DNA of 64,000 nucleotides from Arthrobacter sp. NtRootA1 (GTDB lineage: Bacteria; Actinomycetota; Actinomycetes; Actinomycetales; Micrococcaceae): assembly GCF_019976975.1 (NCBI RefSeq), contig NZ_AP024630.1:1054001-1118000 (forward strand), written 5' to 3'. The notes under the pieces are model-generated. The model ran no database searches. It was given only the letters and a program-made list of their open reading frames with translations, and had not been told where the DNA came from. Both the position numbers and the translations under genes were made by a program. Below, piece by piece: positions 59,788 through 64,000 of this stretch (its first letter is position 1; every line of letters begins with the position of its first letter).

Positions 59788-62028
59788 TTATGTTCTGAGG
59801 GGTGTGTGGTGGTGGTTGCGTCGTGGTGTTTGGTGGGGGTCGATGTGTGGGGGTGGGGTGAACCAGGGCACGCCTGTGGTGGTGGTGATGGTCCAGTTTT
59901 CTTTGTGGATGAGGTGGTGGTGGTGGCTGCAGAGCAGGGTGCCGTTGTCGGTGGAGGTGGTGCCGCCGTGTGACCAGTAGGTGATGTGGTGGGCTTCGCA
60001 CCAGGGGGCGGGCATGGTGCAGTCGGGGAAGGCGCAGCCTTGGTCGCGGGCGGTGATGGCTTTGCGGATGTGGGGTGGGAAGATCCGGGTGGTGCGGCCG
60101 ATGTCCAGGATGCGGGAGTCGGTTCCGAGCAGGACGGGGAGGATGTCGGCGTCGCAGGCGATTTTGCGGATGGTGTTGGGGTGGATCGGGCCGGCGAAGG
60201 TGGCGGCGCCGGAGCTGAGCCGGGAGCGGTGCGGGCCAGGTCCGGTCCCTGTGGTCCGGGTGGCGGCCGTGCCGGGCGGCGTGGGGGCTGCACCGGCTGG
60301 GGTGGCGGTGCCGGAGCTGGGCCGGGAGTGGTGCGGGCCAGGTCCAGTGGCTGCGTCTGCTGAGCCGGGTGGCGTGGTGGTCGCTGCACCGGCTGGGGTG
60401 GCTGCGCTTGGGGCCAGTGCGGTGCGGGTGAGTTGTTGGAAGAGGTCGTGGTGGTTGATGGTGACCATGACTTGGGGACGGAGTCCGCCGTTGGCTGGCA
60501 GTTTCCCGGTGGTCATCGCCACGGCGCAGGCTCCGACGAGTCCGTCGAGGAGTTTCTGGGCCCGGGAACGCCGGTCCAGCTCCGGACCCGCTGGATTGTT
60601 CCCGCTGTTGTTGTTCCCGCCCCCGTTCCCGTCAGTGCTCTCGTTGCTGTCGCCGTTCCCGTCAGTGCTCTCGTTGCTTTCCCCGGTGGCGTTGCCCTCG
60701 CCGGTGGCTGGGTTGTGTGCGGTGGTGAGGCGGGGGTTGGCGGCGGTGTTCATGGCGGTGGTGAGTGTTTCGTATTGTTCGGTGGTGGCGAAGATTTCCA
60801 GATGGTGCAGTCCGTGGCGGGGTTTGCGGATGAAGGTGCCTTGGAGTTGGCGGAGGATTTCTTCGCTGGGTTCCGGGCCGTCTTGGTCGATGAGGTCGTT
60901 CCAGCGTTTGGTCATTTTCAGGACGAAGTCGGGGTCGGATTCAATGGCCGTGGCGGTGAGGGCGTGTTCCATCCGGGTGAGGGTTTCTTCGTCGGTGAGG
61001 AGCCGGACTTTGTCCAGGGCGGCGCTGATGATGCTCGCGGACCGGGTGGGTATTTGCGTGGATTCGAGGGCTTGGGCCAGGATTTCGCGGCGGGCCGGGA
61101 TGTGTTGGCCGGCGATTCCGGTCCGGGGGAGGACCTCGGAGGCCAGGGCGAGCCGGCGCCGGGCTTCGCTGATGCCGATCCGCAGGCGGGCCCGCAGGAA
61201 CTGCGCGGCGTCCCGGTAACCATCATCGGCCACCGCGGCAGCGTCCGCCGCAGCAACACCACCGAACCCAGCAGGAGTGGATCCACCGGCAGCATCGAAA
61301 CCTGCAGCCGTGGCGAAACCTCCAGCAGCATCGAAACCAGCAGCAGCGGATCCACCGACAGCAGCAGACCCTGCAGCCGTGGCGGGGGCGGTGGCGGGGT
61401 TTGGTCCTGGTGCCGGGGCCGCAGGGTCTGTGGTTCCGCAGTCTGTGGTTGCGGGGTCGGTCCAGCCTGTCTGCCATCCCGTGCCCGCCGCGGAGGAGGG
61501 CCGTGCCTGCTGGGCTTGGGTACGGGTCCGTTCCACGGCGTGCGCCGCGATGACCTGCAGGTATTCCACGGTGCGGGAGATCTCCTCCACCCGCCCGGCG
61601 AACCCCGCAGCTTCGGCAAACCCGAACGACAGGGCACCGGCAACGGTGCAGGAACGCAGGCCTTCCAACGCCTCAACACTGTCAGCCAGCGCTCCCTCAA
61701 TTCCCCGCGCACCCTCAAGTCCCAGAGAACCATCAATTCCCCGCGCACCCTCAATTCCCCGCGCGTCCTCAAGCCCGTGGGAAACGCCGAGTCCGGGGAA
61801 AGCGTCACGGTCCGTTTCATCGGGCTCGGGGACGGGCAGTGGTTTGATGCCGCGAAGCAGCGCCATGGCCCGTGGGCTGTCCGAACCGGTGACTGCCGCC
61901 GTCGGGCTTTCAAAGCCGTCCTGCCCGTGGGCAGCACCGGAGTGGCTTCCGAGGGGAACGCGTCGGGGGCGCAACGTGGCGCCAGTCACTGCTGCCCGCC
62001 GCGCCAGAATCTCCCCAATGCTTCCCAT
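59788..62028 (-). CDS. DUF222/HNH endonuclease domain protein (13E12-like) with expanded linkers
   Basis: 746 residues. DUF222 region about 120-450 is interrupted by Ala/Gly/Pro-rich insertions; the HNH domain is at about 660-715 (DQGCAFPDCTMPAPWCEAHH, then DNGTLLCSHHHHLIH). The N-terminal 80-115 (ARGIEGARGIDGSLGLEG), middle and pre-HNH linkers are repeated sequence. This actinobacterial family is often multi-copy; its function is not settled. ATG 62028 follows GAGAGG. Confidence 0.92.
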   Translation of the reverse strand: MGSIGEILARRAAVTGATLRPRRVPLGSHSGAAHGQDGFESPTAAVTGSDSPRAMALLRGIKPLPVPEPDETDRDAFPGLGVSHGLEDARGIEGARGIDGSLGLEGARGIEGALADSVEALEGLRSCTVAGALSFGFAEAAGFAGRVEEISRTVEYLQVIAAHAVERTRTQAQQARPSSAAGTGWQTGWTDPATTDCGTTDPAAPAPGPNPATAPATAAGSAAVGGSAAAGFDAAGGFATAAGFDAAGGSTPAGFGGVAAADAAAVADDGYRDAAQFLRARLRIGISEARRRLALASEVLPRTGIAGQHIPARREILAQALESTQIPTRSASIISAALDKVRLLTDEETLTRMEHALTATAIESDPDFVLKMTKRWNDLIDQDGPEPSEEILRQLQGTFIRKPRHGLHHLEIFATTEQYETLTTAMNTAANPRLTTAHNPATGEGNATGESNESTDGNGDSNESTDGNGGGNNNSGNNPAGPELDRRSRAQKLLDGLVGACAVAMTTGKLPANGGLRPQVMVTINHHDLFQQLTRTALAPSAATPAGAATTTPPGSADAATGPGPHHSRPSSGTATPAGAAPTPPGTAATRTTGTGPGPHRSRLSSGAATFAGPIHPNTIRKIACDADILPVLLGTDSRILDIGRTTRIFPPHIRKAITARDQGCAFPDCTMPAPWCEAHHITYWSHGGTTSTDNGTLLCSHHHHLIHKENWTITTTTGVPWFTPPPHIDPHQTPRRNHHHTPLRT
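60200..60345. repeat. Direct repeat (about 44 bp, period 102) in HNH linker
   Basis: 60200-60243 and 60302-60345 are nearly identical (GGAGCTGNGCCGGGAG core) and encode GPGPHxSRxSSG in the linker before the HNH domain. Confidence 0.75.
60624..60678. repeat. 30-bp tandem repeat in HNH gene
   Basis: Two units starting CGTTCCCGTCAGTGCTCTCG, encoding NESTDGNGDS on the minus strand. Confidence 0.75.
61697..61765. repeat. 18-bp-spaced repeats in HNH gene 5' part
   Basis: TCAATTCCCCGCGC occurs at 61697, 61733 and 61751, a diverged copy between the first two, encoding ARGIEGARGIDG-like peptide. Confidence 0.75.
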
Positions 62029-62103
62029 GAATAAACCCTCTCACCAGGGTCTGACATTATTAGCTCCCTCTCATTGGGGACCAGGAAACGCGGGAAATAG
62101 CGG

Positions 62104-62601
62104 CTATCTGCTGGTGACTTGCTCCCGCAGAATGTCCGCGTGGCCGCAGTGCTGTGCGAGCTCGCGCAGCATGTGCAGATACACCCAGCGGAGGGGGAGC
62201 GGGCCACGTCGATTTCCGAGCACGAGCTCGTCCAGCCCTAAAGCCGAAGCAGCCAGGCGCGAAGCCTCGTACGCTTCGCGATGTGCCTGCTGAATACTTG
62301 CGATCGTGTCGGTGTCCTCGAGAATAAACGACTCGTCAGGCGTGGCGGGGATGCCGATCTCGCTCCGGGACCGGCATGAGATGGCCTCATCGAACCACAC
62401 CTTTTCCACGAACGTGGCGTGCTTCAGCAACCCTAAAAGCGTTGTTCGCGACGGGACCAACGAGCGCCGTGCTTGCTCTTCCGTTAACCCGTCCAGCGAC
62501 TCGTAAAGTGCACGACGGTGCTCGTCAAGGAATGCATCGAACTGGGACCGGACGTCGTGGTTGATGACATCTTCAGCGAAGGTGGGCGGGAAGACACTCA
62601 T
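62104..62601 (-). CDS. DinB-family protein (DUF664)
   Basis: 165 residues, four-helix bundle. Metal-site His positions are suggested by [16 protein letters not shown] and [17 protein letters not shown]. Related proteins include mycothiol-dependent enzymes such as maleylpyruvate isomerase-like hydrolases. ATG 62601 overlaps the stop of the VOC gene by 4 nt, so the two are one operon. Confidence 0.9.
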   Translation of the reverse strand: MSVFPPTFAEDVINHDVRSQFDAFLDEHRRALYESLDGLTEEQARRSLVPSRTTLLGLLKHATFVEKVWFDEAISCRSRSEIGIPATPDESFILEDTDTIASIQQAHREAYEASRLAASALGLDELVLGNRRGPLPLRWVYLHMLRELAQHCGHADILREQVTSR

Positions 62602-63047
62602 CCGAAAACCACCGTGCCGTCGTCGTCGATTCTCCAGCCCGGGTTGTGCGCGATCTCCCAGACGATGCCGTTCGGATCCTTGACATGGCCGTGGAATATG
62701 CCCCCGAAAGCACTAGCCTGGGCGGGCTTCACCACGGTTGCCCCGGCAGATACCAGTTTGTCGATGGTGCTGGACACTTCGGCCGCACTATCGACGTTAT
62801 GCGAAAGCGTCACGCCGCTGACGCTGCTCGTCGAAACTGTGCTGCTGGTCGAAATATCGCTGTTGAGGTCTTGGTTGAACTTTTCAGCATCGAACAGACC
62901 AAGCATCAAGCCCGGACCGACTTGGAAGAAGATGATCTCCCCGGGAACGTCCATCAGCGGATCCCAACCGAGCCCGTCCTTGTAGAACGAACGGGCTCGA
63001 TCGAGATCTGCGGTGGCAAATGTGATGAAATGCAGTCGCTGGTCCAT
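62598..63047 (-). CDS. VOC-family protein (glyoxalase/bleomycin resistance fold)
   Basis: 149 residues in two beta-alpha-beta3 modules: [20 protein letters not shown] and the C-terminal [22 protein letters not shown] Ser/Thr-rich stretch of about 20 residues in the middle (near 70-90) is unusual. TAGCAT lies 6 nt before the ATG and no ribosome-binding site is seen, so leaderless expression is likely. Substrate unknown. Confidence 0.9.
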   Translation of the reverse strand: MDQRLHFITFATADLDRARSFYKDGLGWDPLMDVPGEIIFFQVGPGLMLGLFDAEKFNQDLNSDISTSSTVSTSSVSGVTLSHNVDSAAEVSSTIDKLVSAGATVVKPAQASAFGGIFHGHVKDPNGIVWEIAHNPGWRIDDDGTVVFG

Positions 63048-63082
63048 ACGGACATGCTAGCGACAGGGTACGACGTCGGGCC

Positions 63083-63850
63083 TTAGCTAAGGTGCTGGCG
63101 GGCTCCGTTGAGGTGGGAAGCCGGGGTCGAGAAGAGCGCAGAGACGTGGTCGCCAAGCTCGTTGACGTGGGTGTAGCCCGGGAACTTGCGGTGCGGAGCC
63201 GCTACCTTCATGGCGTCGTCCAGCAGCGCCTTAACCACGAACACAACTGCGGCCGATGTCTGTTCCTTGGGCTCAGTCTTGTGGCCGGACTGGGCTGCCT
63301 CGAAGCCATCTGCGACACCAAGGACCCAAGCCTCGGAAGCTGCCTTAATTGCAGCGTAGCTGGCGCCGGATGCTGTGGGCTTGGCGGCAGCGACAGCCGA
63401 GACGATGGCCAAGCGCCCACGCGGCGATGCTTCCAAGTCAGAGTAGAACGCGCGCGAAGTGTTCCGGAGCGTCGTCATGATGCTGGTGTGCAGGACGTCC
63501 CAGTCCTCGTCCTTCTGGCCAACGATTCCTTCGCCGCCACGCCATCCGCCCACAAGGTGGATAAGACCATCCACAGATCCAAACTCGCTCCTGACGGAAT
63601 CTGCCAGGGCTTCGACCGATGCCGGGTCCGAAAGGTTGCAGGTGTACGGCACCACACCGTCGTGGGAGGCAGCGAGTGCTTCAAGGCGGGCAGCGTCAAG
63701 ATCGACGGCGGCTACACGGGCTCCCGCGGCAACCAGCGAGGCGACCACCGCTTGCCCCGCGGCACTGGTGGAACCCGCAACGACGACGTTGAGGGGCTGA
63801 GTGGATTCGGTGCCGGATGCCACGTCGGTGTGGTCATTCTTGATTGGCAA
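63083..63850 (-). CDS. SDR-family NAD(P)-dependent oxidoreductase
   Basis: 255 residues. Nucleotide motif VVAGSTSAAGQAVV (degenerate glycine loop), LIHLVGGWRGG, and catalytic YAAIK in SGASYAAIKAASEAWVLG. TTG 63850 is chosen because GGAAGGA lies 6 nt upstream; the frame extends to 63919 but without a start signal. Single gene upstream of the VOC gene on the same strand. Substrate unknown. Confidence 0.86.
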   Translation of the reverse strand: MPIKNDHTDVASGTESTQPLNVVVAGSTSAAGQAVVASLVAAGARVAAVDLDAARLEALAASHDGVVPYTCNLSDPASVEALADSVRSEFGSVDGLIHLVGGWRGGEGIVGQKDEDWDVLHTSIMTTLRNTSRAFYSDLEASPRGRLAIVSAVAAAKPTASGASYAAIKAASEAWVLGVADGFEAAQSGHKTEPKEQTSAAVVFVVKALLDDAMKVAAPHRKFPGYTHVNELGDHVSALFSTPASHLNGARQHLS

Positions 63851-64000
63851 TGTGTGTCCTTCCAAAGGGAAAAGCTGGTCAGGAAGGAGCCTATCGAGTG
63901 ATACAGGTTGGCTTATCAATAAACGGGTTGAGCGTAAGAATCTCGCATGCTCACGCGCCGCTGACTCAACCTAAGCCCACGGACGAGGTGGGCCTGGAAG
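63851..64000. other. Right-edge segment without assigned gene
   Basis: 150 bp. A GCCCAC / GTGGGC inverted repeat lies near 63975-63991. The minus strand may hold the last few codons of a gene entering from outside, but three frames are possible and none can be chosen. Confidence 0.3.

Noticed and set aside
60433..62034. 533-residue plus-strand open frame opposite the HNH gene
   Set aside because: Gly/Val/Arg-rich shadow frame; the minus strand has DUF222 and HNH motifs.

Overview
The window is a 64 kb piece of a high-GC Gram-positive chromosome. GC-rich codon use, GTG/TTG starts, many ATGA gene overlaps, candidate leaderless promoters, a mycobacterial-type biotin operon with a BsaP-like gene, and DUF222/HNH, MSMEG_6728, DUF6510 and TM0106-type genes all point to Actinobacteria, most likely the Arthrobacter/Paenarthrobacter group of the Micrococcaceae (inference from gene content; no 16S is present). 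I saw no rRNA, tRNA, CRISPR array, phage or insertion sequence. Most of the region is a dense run of catabolic and vitamin operons.

Layout. 1-2.1 kb: a histidine kinase cut by the left edge, divergent from its OmpR-type regulator. 2.2-3.9 kb: a three-gene redox operon (sulfite-oxidase-fold molybdoenzyme, FAD/NAD reductase, DUF6510 zinc ribbon). 3.9-14.1 kb: a minus-strand catabolic operon (MHS-type transporter, FAD oxidoreductase, CaiB-type CoA transferase, enoyl-CoA hydratase, DapA-like aldolase, atypical SDR, semialdehyde dehydrogenase, seven-iron ferredoxin) behind an XRE-cupin regulator with an operator-filled promoter; its substrate is unknown. 14.2-15.4 kb: a degenerate HPt protein, a small membrane protein and an orphan Vsr nuclease. 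15.4-21.2 kb: bioB-bsaP-bioA-bioF-bioD-P450, six genes joined by five 4-nt overlaps. 21.4-28.4 kb: NCS1 permease, SDR, zinc alcohol dehydrogenase, two low-complexity proteins (one behind a stress-sigma-like promoter), SIS-domain protein and an old-yellow-enzyme reductase.

28.5-36.3 kb: a GntR regulator and a tetrose (erythrulose-type) catabolic operon sharing a TCCTATAGGA operator. The last gene of this operon, an SDR, is broken at about 34,365 and fused tail to tail to a truncated TM0106/RecB-like nuclease: a deletion or rearrangement scar, or an assembly error. 36.4-46.9 kb: housekeeping and stress genes (cytosine deaminase, large metzincin-like protein, CBS protein, Tex, DUF1622, MSMEG_6728, adenine deaminase, a histone-H1-like/X25 fusion, acylphosphatase). 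46.9-51.3 kb: a divergent nucleoside-salvage locus (ribokinase and GntR versus MFS transporter and nucleoside hydrolase). 51.3-53.1 kb: an ArsR-SRPBCC regulator with an operator inside a leaderless promoter, and a PfkB kinase. 53.3-59.7 kb: a galactoside operon (GH42 beta-galactosidase, LplB/YtcP-type permeases, Tat-lipoprotein solute-binding protein, DUF624 protein). 59.8-63.9 kb: a DUF222/HNH protein rich in internal repeats, then DinB, VOC and SDR genes.

The points most worth checking are the double-truncation junction near 34,365, the undescribed eight-gene catabolic operon, the translationally chained biotin operon ending in a P450 that may supply pimelate, the family of repressor sites embedded in promoters, and a recurring TANNNT-N5-7-start-codon pattern that suggests many leaderless mRNAs.
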